Notes: generated from the letters alone by a model not told the origin. 48,170 nt of DNA from Prevotella sp. (GCA_016291085.1 JAEEVW010000027.1:1-48170); one strand, 5' to 3'; numbered from the stretch's first letter, positions 7,577 to 17,518 are shown. Numbers and translations: made by a program.

Positions 7577-7634
7577 CAGCCGAAATTTGAGAATAAAAAG
7601 GATATATTTATACAAACAACTAATTAAGAGAACA

Positions 7635-8816
7635 ATGAAAAAGTTATTTATGATGTTTGCTGCCGCTATGATGGCAGCTTCAGTGAGTGCACAGGATAAC
7701 ACCGCAATCACTGCAAACAAGGCTGGTGACAACTGGTACTTCGGCGTTAACGCTGGAGTAACTACTCGTGTAAAAGAGAGCTTCAACGGCGCTGGTGACG
7801 GCATGTTCAAGTCTTTGGCTCCTACTTTCGGTGTTCGCATCGGTAAGAACCTGACCACCGTATTCGGTCTGGCTGCTGACGCCGATATGTATTTCAAGAA
7901 CAATGAAAAGTTCTATGATGGTCCTAAGACTTTCGTCAATGGTATTGATGTAAATCTGCTGGGTACTTTCAACCTGAGCAACCTGTTTGCCGGTTATCCT
8001 GGTGAGCCTCGTGCTTTCGAGGTAATCGCTCTCGGTGGTTTCGGTTGGGGACATATTTTCAACCACATTTCAAAAGCAAATACCCTGAATTCAAAGGTTG
8101 CTCTTGACTTCGCATTCAACCTGGGTGCAAACAAGGCTTGGCAGCTCTACATTGAGCCCGCTTTGACCTATGGTCTCCATGCATGGATTGGTGGTTCTGA
8201 CGTGCAGGTTCCTTTCCAGTATGATCTTAACAGTTCTACTTTCTCTATCAAGGCTGGTCTGAACTACAAGTTCGGTAACAGCAACGGTACTCACAACTTT
8301 GCTAAGGCTCAGCTTCGCGACCAGAGCGAGATTGACCAGCTGAACGCCAAGATCAACGAGCTCCGTGCTGATGTGAACACTAAGGATGGACAGATTGCCG
8401 CTGATGCTCAGACCATCGCTGACCTGAAGGCTAAGCTTGCTGCTTGCGAGGCTCGTCCTATGCAGACTATCATCGAAGAGAAGAAGGAGACTATCCTGCA
8501 GCCGATGGTTATCTTCCGTCAGGGCAAGAGCGTCATCGAACCTGCACAGTATGCAAGTGTTGAGATGGTTGCTAAGTACATGCGCAACCACAAGGACGCT
8601 AAGGTCATTGTTCGCGGTTTCGCTTCTCCCGAGGGTAACGCAGAACTGAACCAGAAACTGTCTGAGGCTCGTGCCGAGGCTGTGAAGACCGCTCTTATCA
8701 AGAAGTACAAGATTGCTGCTGACCGTATCACTACTGAGGGTCTGGGCGCAACTGACAAGATTTCTGAGGAGAACGACTTCAACCGCGTTGCAATGTTCAT
8801 TGATACTACCAAGTAA
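7635..8816 (+). CDS. OmpA-family outer membrane protein with N-terminal beta-barrel
   Basis: 393-aa major outer membrane protein. The start at 7635 gives the signal peptide MKKLFMMFAAAMMAASVSAQ. Residues about 25-225 are alternating beta strands with aromatic ends, consistent with an 8-strand barrel. A coiled-coil linker follows (DQSEIDQLNAKINELRADV, then DLKAKLAACEARPMQ, about 228-275). The C-terminal OmpA domain (about 290-393) has VIVRGFASPEGNAELNQKLS and ARAEAVKTALIKKYKIAADR, which bind peptidoglycan diaminopimelate in the family. The layout matches the Porphyromonas Omp40/41 (PG0694/0695) type. Codon use is strongly biased, as expected of a highly expressed gene, and it ends at a strong terminator. 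The role is envelope anchoring and stability. Confidence 0.9.
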   Translation: MKKLFMMFAAAMMAASVSAQDNTAITANKAGDNWYFGVNAGVTTRVKESFNGAGDGMFKSLAPTFGVRIGKNLTTVFGLAADADMYFKNNEKFYDGPKTFVNGIDVNLLGTFNLSNLFAGYPGEPRAFEVIALGGFGWGHIFNHISKANTLNSKVALDFAFNLGANKAWQLYIEPALTYGLHAWIGGSDVQVPFQYDLNSSTFSIKAGLNYKFGNSNGTHNFAKAQLRDQSEIDQLNAKINELRADVNTKDGQIAADAQTIADLKAKLAACEARPMQTIIEEKKETILQPMVIFRQGKSVIEPAQYASVEMVAKYMRNHKDAKVIVRGFASPEGNAELNQKLSEARAEAVKTALIKKYKIAADRITTEGLGATDKISEENDFNRVAMFIDTTK

Positions 8817-8842
8817 TCATTGATACATCAGATAAAGAAGTT

Positions 8843-8873
8843 CCCGTAGATTGAGTTCTACGGGATTTTTTTT
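8843..8873 (+). terminator. Intrinsic terminator of the OmpA-family gene
   Basis: An 8-bp stem, CCCGTAGA / TCTACGGG with loop TTGAGT, is followed by ATTTTTTTT. Confidence 0.9.
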
Positions 8874-8882
8874 GTGTTATTG

Positions 8883-8914
8883 TTTGGCATTGTGCTGACA
8901 ATTTTGTAATTTTG
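8883..8914 (+). promoter_or_regulatory. Promoter of the GH2-GH53 gene
   Basis: -33 TTTG (8883-8886), 20-nt spacer, -7 TAATTTTG (8907-8914). The leader to ATG 8934 is about 15 nt. Confidence 0.75.
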
Positions 8915-8933
8915 TCACCAAATTGCTAACGAT

Positions 8934-11900
8934 ATGACTATGATAAGGCTAAGAGTTTTGACGGTAATGCTGGTTTTGTGCCAGATGTTGACAGCACAGA
9001 CACGTCGTGAGATAAACCTGAAAACGTGGGAATTCTCTCGTAATCAGACTTCGTGGACGCAGGTGAACATTCCCCACGACTGGGCCATTGCGGGACCATT
9101 CGACAAAAAGTGGGACCTGCAGCGGGTGGCTATTGAGCAGAATGGTGAGACAGAAGCCACCGAGAAGAGTGGCCGTAGCGGTGCGCTGCCTTGGATAGGC
9201 GAAGGCTGGTATAAGACAACAGTCAAGATACCTCAGGGCTATGAAGCAGCCGAACTGGTTTTTGATGGTGCAATGGCCGAGCCTCGTGTCAGCATCAATG
9301 GTCAGGAGGCTGGCTATTGGGCTTATGGCTACAATGCCTTCCGTGTGGATGCCACACCCTATATCAAGAGTGGTAAGCTCGACATCAGCGTACACTTGCA
9401 GAACATAGAAGAGAGCTCACGCTGGTATCCTGGCGCAGGATTATATCGTCCTGTCACATTGATATTGAAGCAAAAGGCGCATTTTGACGATTGGAGTCTG
9501 TTTGCCCGTACGATAAGTATCGAAAAGGATAAAACCATCGTCGAGGTGGAGGGTAGGACGGTGAACGCTCGTGGCATGCACGTATTCTTGCAGCTTGCGG
9601 GTCCCGATGGACGAAAGGCAAACAACGAGGTGCGTATTGAGCACGATGGAAAGTTCTATGCAAAGTTTGTGTTAAGGAATCCGCAGCTTTGGACGCCAGA
9701 AACGCCCAATCTTTATGATTTGAAGGTTTGGCTGGGCGATATGAAGAACACGCGAAGGATGGACAGCAAGACGATGAAGATAGGTGTCCGTACCGTTCGC
9801 ATAGATCGTGAGCATGGTTTCCAATTGAATGGCGTTACCCGAAAAATAAAAGGTGTCTGTCTGCACCATGACTTAGGACCGCTTGGCGCTGCTATTAACA
9901 AATCTGCCCTGATTCGTCAGATTAAGATGCTGAAACAGATGGGTTGCGATGCCATTCGCACTTCTCACAACATGCCCTCCACCTGGCAGATGGATGTTTG
10001 TGACTCGCTAGGTATGATGGTGATGGCCGAGTCGTTTGATATGTGGATCTATCCGAAGTGTAAGAACGGCTATGCGCGCTTCTTTAAGGAGTGGGCGGTG
10101 AAGGATTTGACAAACCTCATTCTGAATCAACGTAACCATCCCAGCATTGTGATGTGGTCGATAGGCAACGAGATTCCTGAGCAGAATTCTGAGGCAGGGC
10201 GCCAGATCAGTATTCAGTTGCAGGGACTCTGCCATTCGCTTGATCCCACGCGCCCAGTCACACAGGGAATGGATCGTGCAGATGAGGCCCTGAAGAGTGG
10301 TTTTGCTCAGGTTATGGAGCTGCCGGGCTTTAACTATCGTGTACATAGATATGCCAACAATATCAAGCAGTTGTCGCAGGGCTTCCTGCTGGGTTCCGAG
10401 ACGGCCTCGACGGTGAGCAGTCGTGGCGTGTATAAGTTTCCCGTTGAGATTACCGACAATTCGCAGTATGCCTCGTGGTCTCCCAACTATGATCCTACAG
10501 CTATTCTGAAGGCTGACGGGCAGTGCTCGAGCTATGATACGGAGTATTGCTCGTGGAGTAATCTGCCTGACGATGACTGGGTCTGGCAGGATGACTACGA
10601 CTGGGTCATCGGTGAGTTTGTGTGGACGGGCTATGACTATTTGGGCGAGCCTACGCCCTATGATGAATACTGGCCTTCGCGCAGCAGCTATTTCGGTATT
10701 TGCGATCTGGCAGGATTGCCTAAGGACCGCTACTATCTCTATAAGAGCAGGTGGAACAAGCAGGAGCATACCGTTCATCTGTTGCCACATTGGACGTGGC
10801 CAGACCGTAAAGGAAAGGTAACGCCAGTCTACTGCTATACCGATGGGGTCGAGGGAGAACTCTTCGTCAATGGTAAAAGTCAGGGACGTATTCGTAAGAA
10901 TCCTAAGGAACGTCTGGATCGCTATCGTCTGCGTTGGAATGATGTGAAGTACGAGCCAGGGGAAATCCGTGTGGTGGCTTACGACGAGCAAGGTAACGTG
11001 GTTGGTGAGGATGTGCGTCAGACGGCAGGTAAGGCTGTACAACTGGTGGCTCAGGCTGAAACCGCCGAACATCAGGCCGACGGTGAGGACTTAATCTATG
11101 TCCGTGTGTCGGTGGAGGATAAGAACGGTGTACCTGTGCCCACATGTCAGGAACAGCTGACATTCAGTGTTTCGGGAGAGGCTAACTTTGAGGCGGCATG
11201 CAATGGTGATGCGACATCGCTGGAATCCTTCAAGCAACCACGAATGAAACTGTTTAATGGCGAACTGGTGATTATCCTGCGTCCTACGACGAAGGCAGGA
11301 AAAGCCACACTAACGGTTAAGGATCAAAAGGGCAGGCTGAAACCCGCCGTGCTGACGATTGAAACTCAAAAGCCGGAAACATCGACTTTCTGGTTAGGTG
11401 CAGACATTAGCGGTACTACTGATTTGGAGGCTCGAAAGGTGCAGTTATTCAATGCCAAAGGTGAACCTCGTGAGTGTACGGAGCTGATGCACGAACTGGG
11501 ACTCAATGCCGTCCGCCTGCGTGTTTGGGTAAATCCCAAGGACGGACTATGCAATAAGGAGGATGTGGTGAAGATGGCTTTGCGAGCTAAGAAGTGGGGA
11601 ATGGCTGTCATGATAGACTTCCACTATAGTGACTGGTGGGCTGACCCCGGGCAGCAGAATATCCCTGCTGCGTGGACGGAGATGAATTATGAGCAGATGA
11701 AGCAGGCATTGGCTGACCATACGCGCGACGTGTTGCGAGCTATTAACCAGGCTGGGGTAGACGTGCGCTGGGTGCAGGTGGGTAACGAGACTACCAACGG
11801 ATTCCTTTGGCCCATGGGACGTGCGCAGGAACATATGGATCAGTATGCCGGCCTGACCGATGCTGGCTATGGGGCAGTCAAGGAGGTCTTTCCCCGTGCA

Positions 11901-12344
11901 GAGGTTATCGTTCATTTAGATGGAGCTTTCGACCCCAAGCGGTATGACTTTATTTTCGATGGTTTGGAGAAGTACAAGGCGCGCTATGACATAATAGGGC
12001 TGAGTGTCTATCCCTATTGGGATATTCGTGGTAAGCACACCCAATCGTGGCAGGAAACGGTGGAGAAGGCCACTGCCAACATCAATCGCCTGTGGGAGAA
12101 ATACCATAAGCCCATGTTGGTAGTCGAGACGGGTGCTGAGGCCAGCAAACCCATTGAAGGCAAGCAGATTATTGCTGCTATCATTGATATGGCAAAAAAC
12201 AAAGTGGGTGGACATTGCCAGGGAGTGTTCTATTGGGCACCGGAGACAGATGGACCTTATCGGCTTGGGGCTTTCCAAAACAATCAGCCCACGGCTATTA
12301 TGGATGCCTTTACGGAGGCTGCACAGCAGACAACAACAAGATAA
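8934..12344 (+). CDS. Secreted GH2 beta-galactosidase fused to GH53 endo-beta-1,4-galactanase
   Basis: 1136-aa exported enzyme with two catalytic modules. The signal peptide (MIRLRVLTVMLVLCQMLTAQ) is followed by the GH2 sugar-binding domain (about 25-190), an Ig-like domain (190-295) and a TIM barrel (296-600). The GH2 acid/base Glu413 is in WSIGNEIPEQ and the nucleophile Glu489 in LLGSETAS. A DUF4982-like domain (about 612-700) and an Ig-like domain (700-812) follow. Residues 815-1130 are a complete GH53 barrel: FWLGADIS start, VRLRVWVNPKDG, acid/base Glu952 in QVGNETTNG and nucleophile Glu1065 in VVETGAEA. GH53 cuts beta-1,4-galactan internally and GH2 would trim galactose from the ends, so one protein could degrade the galactan side chains of pectin (type I arabinogalactan). 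No SusC/D pair is adjacent. Confidence 0.9.
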   Translation: MTMIRLRVLTVMLVLCQMLTAQTRREINLKTWEFSRNQTSWTQVNIPHDWAIAGPFDKKWDLQRVAIEQNGETEATEKSGRSGALPWIGEGWYKTTVKIPQGYEAAELVFDGAMAEPRVSINGQEAGYWAYGYNAFRVDATPYIKSGKLDISVHLQNIEESSRWYPGAGLYRPVTLILKQKAHFDDWSLFARTISIEKDKTIVEVEGRTVNARGMHVFLQLAGPDGRKANNEVRIEHDGKFYAKFVLRNPQLWTPETPNLYDLKVWLGDMKNTRRMDSKTMKIGVRTVRIDREHGFQLNGVTRKIKGVCLHHDLGPLGAAINKSALIRQIKMLKQMGCDAIRTSHNMPSTWQMDVCDSLGMMVMAESFDMWIYPKCKNGYARFFKEWAVKDLTNLILNQRNHPSIVMWSIGNEIPEQNSEAGRQISIQLQGLCHSLDPTRPVTQGMDRADEALKSGFAQVMELPGFNYRVHRYANNIKQLSQGFLLGSETASTVSSRGVYKFPVEITDNSQYASWSPNYDPTAILKADGQCSSYDTEYCSWSNLPDDDWVWQDDYDWVIGEFVWTGYDYLGEPTPYDEYWPSRSSYFGICDLAGLPKDRYYLYKSRWNKQEHTVHLLPHWTWPDRKGKVTPVYCYTDGVEGELFVNGKSQGRIRKNPKERLDRYRLRWNDVKYEPGEIRVVAYDEQGNVVGEDVRQTAGKAVQLVAQAETAEHQADGEDLIYVRVSVEDKNGVPVPTCQEQLTFSVSGEANFEAACNGDATSLESFKQPRMKLFNGELVIILRPTTKAGKATLTVKDQKGRLKPAVLTIETQKPETSTFWLGADISGTTDLEARKVQLFNAKGEPRECTELMHELGLNAVRLRVWVNPKDGLCNKEDVVKMALRAKKWGMAVMIDFHYSDWWADPGQQNIPAAWTEMNYEQMKQALADHTRDVLRAINQAGVDVRWVQVGNETTNGFLWPMGRAQEHMDQYAGLTDAGYGAVKEVFPRAEVIVHLDGAFDPKRYDFIFDGLEKYKARYDIIGLSVYPYWDIRGKHTQSWQETVEKATANINRLWEKYHKPMLVVETGAEASKPIEGKQIIAAIIDMAKNKVGGHCQGVFYWAPETDGPYRLGAFQNNQPTAIMDAFTEAAQQTTTR

Positions 12345-12372
12345 TATCGTATTAAAGCATATAGAGATTTTT

Positions 12373-13809
12373 ATGAAACAAACAAAAATAGTAGCTTCAA
12401 TTAGTGATCGCAGATGTGATGTTGATTTCATCCGTTCTTTGTTTAACGCAGGTATGAATGTGGTGCGTATGAACACCGCCCATGCCTCGGAGGATGGTAT
12501 CAAAACGATTATCAAGAATGTGCGTGAGGTGAGTCGTCATATTGGTATACTGATTGACACAAAGGGACCTGAGGTGCGAACCACAGGCTGTGAGGCTCCC
12601 ATTGAATATAAAACAGGTGATGTGGTGAAGATTTTTGGTCGTCCGGAAATGGATTCCACGCATGATATCGTCAATTTGTCGTATAACAATTTTGCGGCAG
12701 ATATTCATGAGGGCGTTCATGTGCTGTTCGACGATGGAGCGCTCGATATGAAGGTAATTGGTATCAACGGGCCGGCTGTTATCGCACAGGTAATGAATGA
12801 TGGCGTGCTGGGCTCGCACAAAAGTGTCAATGTGCCTGGTGTCCACATTGCATTACCCACATTAACTGAGCGTGACCGCAAGAACATCATGCTGGCCATC
12901 GATCAGGACATTGACTTCATTGCCCATAGTTTTGTGCGCTCTGCAGCTGATGTCCGTGCCGTGCAGGCCATTTTGGATGCTTTTAATAGCGATATCAAGA
13001 TTATATCGAAGATTGAGAATCAGGAGGGTGTCGACAATATTGATGAGATCATCGATGCCTCGTATGGTATTATGATTGCACGTGGCGACCTTGGTATCGA
13101 GGTGCCTATCGAACGCATACCTGGCATCCAACGTCAGATTATCCGTAAGTGTGTAGAGAAGAAAAAGCCCGTCATCGTGGCCACGCAGATGCTGCACACG
13201 ATGATCAATAATCCTCGTCCTACACGCGCTGAGGTTACTGATATCGCCAATGCCATCTATTCGAGTACCGATGCCTTGATGCTCTCTGGCGAAACAGCCA
13301 GTGGTAAGTATCCTGTGGAGGCCGTACAAACGATGGCAGCTATTGCTGAACAGGCTGAACGCGACAGAGCTAAGAGTCATATCGACATCAACCTCTCCGA
13401 AAATTGTGATATCCGCGAGTTTATGGCTCATTCTGCCATCGAAGCTACAGAGCGTCTTGGGGTAAAGGGCATTATTACCGATTCTACAACGGGTACTACA
13501 GCACGTTCGCTGGCAGCCTTTCGCGGGCCCCATCCGGTACTGGCTATCTGTTATAATGACAAGCTTCAGCGACTGCTTAACCTGTCTTATGGTGTTATTC
13601 CCGTCTATCAGAAGGAACACATCGGTAGCGAAAAACTCTTCCTGGCTGCCGTTCGCATGCTGCGTCAGAAGGGTTATGTGGAACTCGACGACAAGATTGC
13701 CTATCTGAGTGGTAATATCGGAGCCGGTGGTGCTACGAAGTTTTTGGAAATCAATACGGTAAAGGAAGTATTTGAACATAACTATCAGTTTCATCTGCCC
13801 AACCTTTAG
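12373..13809 (+). CDS. pyk: Pyruvate kinase
   Basis: 478-aa cytosolic enzyme converting phosphoenolpyruvate and ADP to pyruvate and ATP. The start at 12373 (MKQTKIVASISDRRC) is preferred over the longer open frame, which overlaps the glycosidase. Family motifs: GMNVVRMNTAHAS, ILIDTKGPEVRTT, DIDFIAHSFVRSAADV, the catalytic IISKIENQEGVDNIDEI, IMIARGDLGIEVP and KKPVIVATQMLHTM followed by PTRAEVTDIANA. The C-terminal domain (about 355-478) is the usual allosteric domain. It begins 28 nt after the GH2-GH53 stop with no separate promoter seen, so the two may share a transcript. Confidence 0.95.
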   Translation: MKQTKIVASISDRRCDVDFIRSLFNAGMNVVRMNTAHASEDGIKTIIKNVREVSRHIGILIDTKGPEVRTTGCEAPIEYKTGDVVKIFGRPEMDSTHDIVNLSYNNFAADIHEGVHVLFDDGALDMKVIGINGPAVIAQVMNDGVLGSHKSVNVPGVHIALPTLTERDRKNIMLAIDQDIDFIAHSFVRSAADVRAVQAILDAFNSDIKIISKIENQEGVDNIDEIIDASYGIMIARGDLGIEVPIERIPGIQRQIIRKCVEKKKPVIVATQMLHTMINNPRPTRAEVTDIANAIYSSTDALMLSGETASGKYPVEAVQTMAAIAEQAERDRAKSHIDINLSENCDIREFMAHSAIEATERLGVKGIITDSTTGTTARSLAAFRGPHPVLAICYNDKLQRLLNLSYGVIPVYQKEHIGSEKLFLAAVRMLRQKGYVELDDKIAYLSGNIGAGGATKFLEINTVKEVFEHNYQFHLPNL

Positions 13810-13880
13810 TTCTATGAAGCAGTTCTTTGTATACTGAAAGGCAAGAAAAACGGGCAAAATGGTGATTATCGGCTTCAAAA

Positions 13881-13912
13881 TTTGGCAATTAGGCAGAAAA
13901 AGCGTAATTTTG
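13881..13912 (+). promoter_or_regulatory. Promoter of the ilvD-ilvB-ilvH operon
   Basis: -33 TTTG (13881-13884), 20-nt spacer, -7 TAATTTTG (13905-13912) followed by C. The leader is about 28 nt, too short for a peptide attenuator or T-box. Confidence 0.8.
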
Positions 13913-13944
13913 CAAGCTAAAACGTATAGTTAGACTAAACAAAT

Positions 13945-15756
13945 ATGAAGGAATACAAACATCCACTGCGTAGTGCGGTATGCACAGAGGGAAGACGTAT
14001 GGCTGGAGCCCGTGCTCTTTGGGTGGCCACGGGTATGAAACATGAGCAGTTTGGCAAACCGATTATTGCCATTGTGAATTCGTTCACCCAGTTTGTGCCG
14101 GGTCATACCCATCTTCATGAAATCGGACAGATTGTGCGTGAAGAGATCGAGAAGATGGGCTGCTATGCAGCAGAGTTCAATACCATCGCTATTGATGACG
14201 GTATTGCTATGGGCCACGATGGTATGCTGTACTCGTTACCCTCGCGTGATATTATTGCCGACAGCGTAGAGTATATGGTGAATGCCCATAAGGCTGATGC
14301 TATGATTTGCATCTCGAACTGCGACAAGGTCACTCCAGGTATGCTGATGGCATCGATGCGACTGAACATCCCGACCGTATTCTGTTCAGGTGGTCCGATG
14401 GAGGCTGGTCGTTGGCGTGGCGAGAATGCAGACTTGATTACAGCTATGGTGAAGGGTGCTGACCCTTCGGTTTCTGATGAAGAAATCAAAGAACTGGAAG
14501 GCTGTGCTTGTCCTGGATGCGGTTCGTGCTCAGGCATGTTTACCGCCAACTCGATGAATTCGCTGACGGAGGCTATCGGTCTTTCGTTGCCTGGAAATGG
14601 CACGATATTGGCTACCCATACCAATCGTATAGAGTTGTTTAAGGCTGCTGCACGCCAGGTGGTGAAGAACGCCTTTGCTTACTATGAGGACGGCGATGAA
14701 AATGTGTTGCCTCGTAACATCGCAACCCGCAAGGCCTTTATGAATGCCATGTCACTGGATATCGCGATGGGTGGAAGTACGAATACCGTGCTCCATCTGT
14801 TGGCTGTGGCACAGGAGGCAGGAGCAGACTTTACAATGAAGGATATTGATGCCCTGAGCCGTAAAGTGCCCTGTTTGTGTAAATTGGCTCCCAATACGCA
14901 GAAGTATTCTGTCCAGGAATGTGGTCGTGCCGGTGGTATCTTGGGCATTCTCAACGAACTGAACAAAGGCGGGCTGATTGACGGTTCTGCCATTCGTGTG
15001 GATGGCATGACATTGGCAGACGCCATGAAGGAATACGATATTACTAGTTCTACTAGTTGTACTAGTCAAACTAGTATTTATTACACGGCTCCGGGCAATC
15101 GTTTCTCTACGAAGATGGGTTCTCAAAGCGAGCAATGGCCTTCACTCGATACCGATCGTGCTGAGGGTTGTATCCGCGACCTTGAACATGCTTATACAAA
15201 GGATGGTGGACTCGCAGTCCTCTTCGGTAATATTGCTCTGGACGGTTGTGTGGTAAAGACAGCCGGTGTCGACGAGAGTCTATGGCACTTCGAAGGGCCT
15301 GCTGTGGTGTTCGACTCTCAGGAAGATGCATGTGAGGGTATTCTGGGTGGCAAGGTGAAGAAGGGTGACTGTGTGGTGATTACCCATGAGGGTCCGAAGG
15401 GTGGTCCTGGTATGCAGGAGATGCTTTATCCCACGAGCTATATCAAGTCGATGCATATGGGTAAGGAATGTGCGCTGATTACCGATGGCCGCTTCTCTGG
15501 CGGTACTTCAGGTTTAAGCATCGGCCATATCTCCCCCGAGGCTGCCAATGGCGGCAATATCGGTAAGATCATGGATGGCGACATCATCGTTATTGATATT
15601 CCTTCACGTTCTATCAACGTAAAACTGAGCGATGAAGAGTTGGCTGCACGTCCCCAGCAACCGCTGAAACGTAATCGTTTTGTATCGAAGGCTCTGCGTG
15701 CCTATGCCCAGAGCGTGTCGTCAGCCGACAAGGGAGGAATAAGAATTATTGACTAG
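13945..15756 (+). CDS. ilvD: Dihydroxy-acid dehydratase
   Basis: 603-aa Fe-S dehydratase of valine, leucine and isoleucine synthesis, which converts 2,3-dihydroxy-acids to 2-keto acids. The cluster cysteines are in [13 protein letters not shown] and [19 protein letters not shown], and [19 protein letters not shown] is near the C-terminus. It is first in an operon with ilvB and ilvH. Residues 367-378 are four copies of Thr-Ser-x encoded by an exact 9-bp repeat (15043-15078), in a segment that varies in the family. The stop codon lies inside a 10-bp repeat that fills the gap to ilvB. Confidence 0.96.
   Translation: MKEYKHPLRSAVCTEGRRMAGARALWVATGMKHEQFGKPIIAIVNSFTQFVPGHTHLHEIGQIVREEIEKMGCYAAEFNTIAIDDGIAMGHDGMLYSLPSRDIIADSVEYMVNAHKADAMICISNCDKVTPGMLMASMRLNIPTVFCSGGPMEAGRWRGENADLITAMVKGADPSVSDEEIKELEGCACPGCGSCSGMFTANSMNSLTEAIGLSLPGNGTILATHTNRIELFKAAARQVVKNAFAYYEDGDENVLPRNIATRKAFMNAMSLDIAMGGSTNTVLHLLAVAQEAGADFTMKDIDALSRKVPCLCKLAPNTQKYSVQECGRAGGILGILNELNKGGLIDGSAIRVDGMTLADAMKEYDITSSTSCTSQTSIYYTAPGNRFSTKMGSQSEQWPSLDTDRAEGCIRDLEHAYTKDGGLAVLFGNIALDGCVVKTAGVDESLWHFEGPAVVFDSQEDACEGILGGKVKKGDCVVITHEGPKGGPGMQEMLYPTSYIKSMHMGKECALITDGRFSGGTSGLSIGHISPEAANGGNIGKIMDGDIIVIDIPSRSINVKLSDEELAARPQQPLKRNRFVSKALRAYAQSVSSADKGGIRIID
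15043..15078 (+). repeat. In-frame 9-bp tandem repeat (ACTAGTnnn x4) in ilvD
   Basis: ACTAGT occurs at 15043, 15052, 15061 and 15070, exactly every 9 bp and in frame, encoding [12 protein letters not shown]. Each unit centre is a palindromic hexamer. Confidence 0.9.
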
Positions 15757-15799
15757 GTAACCATAGGTTATCCTAGGATTACCTAGGACTTCCTAGAAA
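15753..15799 (+). repeat. 10-bp tandem repeat filling the ilvD-ilvB gap
   Basis: Motif CTAGG (one ATAGG, one CTAGA) occurs at 15753, 15763, 15773, 15783 and 15793, exactly every 10 bp. The first unit contains the ilvD TAG stop codon and the array ends near the ilvB ribosome-binding region (AAATAAGGAAC). Confidence 0.85.
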
Positions 15800-15812
15800 A
15801 ATAAGGAACAAT

Positions 15813-17516
15813 ATGAGAGACAGAATAACAGGTGCAAAAGCGCTGATGCGAGCATTACAGGCAGAGGGGGTGAAGACCATCTTCGGATACCCTGGCGGAG
15901 CCATTATGCCCGTCTATGATGCGTTGTTTGACTATACACGAGGAGAGAAGAAGTGTTTCGACCATATTCTTGTGCGTCATGAACAGGGTGCTACCCATGC
16001 CGCCGAGGGCTATGCTCGTGTGAGCGGGGAGGTAGGCGTGGCCTTGGTTACCAGTGGTCCTGGTGCCACGAATACGCTGACTGGCGTGGCTGATGCCATG
16101 ATGGACTCGACACCGATGGTGGTGATAGCCGGTCAGGTGGCTATTGGTGCTTTGGGTACCGATGCTTTCCAGGAGGTCGACCTCGTGGGTGTGGCACAGC
16201 CTATCTCGAAGTGGTCGTACCAGATTCGCCATGCTGAGGATATTGCCTGGGCGGTGAGCCGTGCATTCTATATTGCCCGTAGTGGCCGTCCTGGTCCTGT
16301 GGTGCTCGACTTCCCTCGTAATGCCCAAGTTGAAGAAATTGACTGGGAACCCAAGAAGGTCGATTTCGTGCGCTCTTATGTGCCTTACCCGAAACTGGAT
16401 CATGAAGCTGTCCGTAAAGCAGCTGAACTCATTAATGATGCCAGACGCCCGCTGGCCTTGGTCGGACAAGGCGTTGAACTGGGTAATGCCCAAGAGGAAT
16501 TGAAGGCCTTCCTGGAGAAGGCAGATATTCCTGCAGGACGCACCATGCTGGGACTCTCGGCTCTGCCCTCAGACCATCCTTTGAACGTTGGTATGTTGGG
16601 TATGCACGGCAACTATGCTGTCAATCTGAAAGAACAGGAGTGTGACGTATTGATTGCCATTGGTATGCGTTTCAGCGACCGTGTGACGGGTAATCTGAAG
16701 ACCTATGCCAAGCAGGCAAAGATTATTCATTTGGACATTGACCGTAGTGAGATAGACAAGAATGTCAAGACTGATGTGGCTTTGATTGCTGATTGTAAGG
16801 AATCGCTTCCTGCATTGACTGCTTTGGTGAATGCGACGAAACACAGCGAATGGCGTGAGTCGTTCAAGGTGCTTGACCAGAAGGAACGTGAGAAGGTGAT
16901 CGAACCAGCCATCCATCCCAAGGAAGGTTCGTTGCTGATGGGCGAAGTGGTGAATGCTGTTGCCGAGCAGGCTCCCCGTGGTACTGTTCTCGTGACCGAT
17001 GTGGGTCAGAACCAGTTGTTTGCTACCCGTTATTTCAAGTATCCCGAGAAGCGTAGTATCTGCACCAGCGGCGGTCTTGGAACGATGGGTTATGGCATGC
17101 CTGCTGCTATTGGTGCTACGTTTGCTACCGACCGCACCGTTTGTTGCTTTATGGGCGATGGCGGTTTCCAAATGTGCATCGAGGAGTTGGGCACTATCAT
17201 GGAACAGCAGGCTCCGGTAAAGATGATTCTGTTGAATAACCACTATCTGGGCAATGTGCGCCAGTGGCAGGATATGTTCTGGATGCGTCGTAAGTCGTTT
17301 ACCAAGATGATGAATCCCAACTACGAATTGATAGCTAAGGGTTATGGTATAGCTTACGAGGCTGTGACCAAGCGCGAGATGCTGCAAACAGCTATTGAGA
17401 AGATGCTGTCGACCAAGGGCCCGTACATTCTGGAATGTGCCATCTTGGAAGAAGATAACGTATTACCGATGACGCCTCCGGGTATGAATGTCAACGATAT
17501 GATGCTGGAGGTATAA
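15813..17516 (+). CDS. ilvB: Acetolactate synthase large subunit
   Basis: 567-aa thiamine-diphosphate enzyme that condenses two pyruvates (or pyruvate with 2-ketobutyrate), the committed step of branched-chain amino acid synthesis. N-terminal domain: IFGYPGGAIMPVYDAL and the catalytic Glu in VRHEQGATHAAEGYAR. The central FAD-binding domain is followed by the C-terminal ThDP/Mg motif GDGGFQMCIEELGTI with MILLNNHYLGNVRQWQ. It lies 56 nt after ilvD and 37 nt before ilvH, in one operon. Confidence 0.96.
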   Translation: MRDRITGAKALMRALQAEGVKTIFGYPGGAIMPVYDALFDYTRGEKKCFDHILVRHEQGATHAAEGYARVSGEVGVALVTSGPGATNTLTGVADAMMDSTPMVVIAGQVAIGALGTDAFQEVDLVGVAQPISKWSYQIRHAEDIAWAVSRAFYIARSGRPGPVVLDFPRNAQVEEIDWEPKKVDFVRSYVPYPKLDHEAVRKAAELINDARRPLALVGQGVELGNAQEELKAFLEKADIPAGRTMLGLSALPSDHPLNVGMLGMHGNYAVNLKEQECDVLIAIGMRFSDRVTGNLKTYAKQAKIIHLDIDRSEIDKNVKTDVALIADCKESLPALTALVNATKHSEWRESFKVLDQKEREKVIEPAIHPKEGSLLMGEVVNAVAEQAPRGTVLVTDVGQNQLFATRYFKYPEKRSICTSGGLGTMGYGMPAAIGATFATDRTVCCFMGDGGFQMCIEELGTIMEQQAPVKMILLNNHYLGNVRQWQDMFWMRRKSFTKMMNPNYELIAKGYGIAYEAVTKREMLQTAIEKMLSTKGPYILECAILEEDNVLPMTPPGMNVNDMMLEV

Positions 17517-17518
17517 TG

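Noticed and set aside
7474..7634. Cobalamin riboswitch upstream of cobU
   Set aside because: No B12-box-like sequence is seen, and the predicted cobU promoter leaves only a few nucleotides of leader.
10008..11072. 354-aa open frame antisense to the GH2 domain
   Set aside because: His/Leu/Arg-rich shadow translation, no start signals.
13810..13944. Leader peptide, attenuator or T-box for ilvD
   Set aside because: The promoter leaves a 28-nt leader; no run of Ile/Leu/Val codons or paired hairpins is seen.
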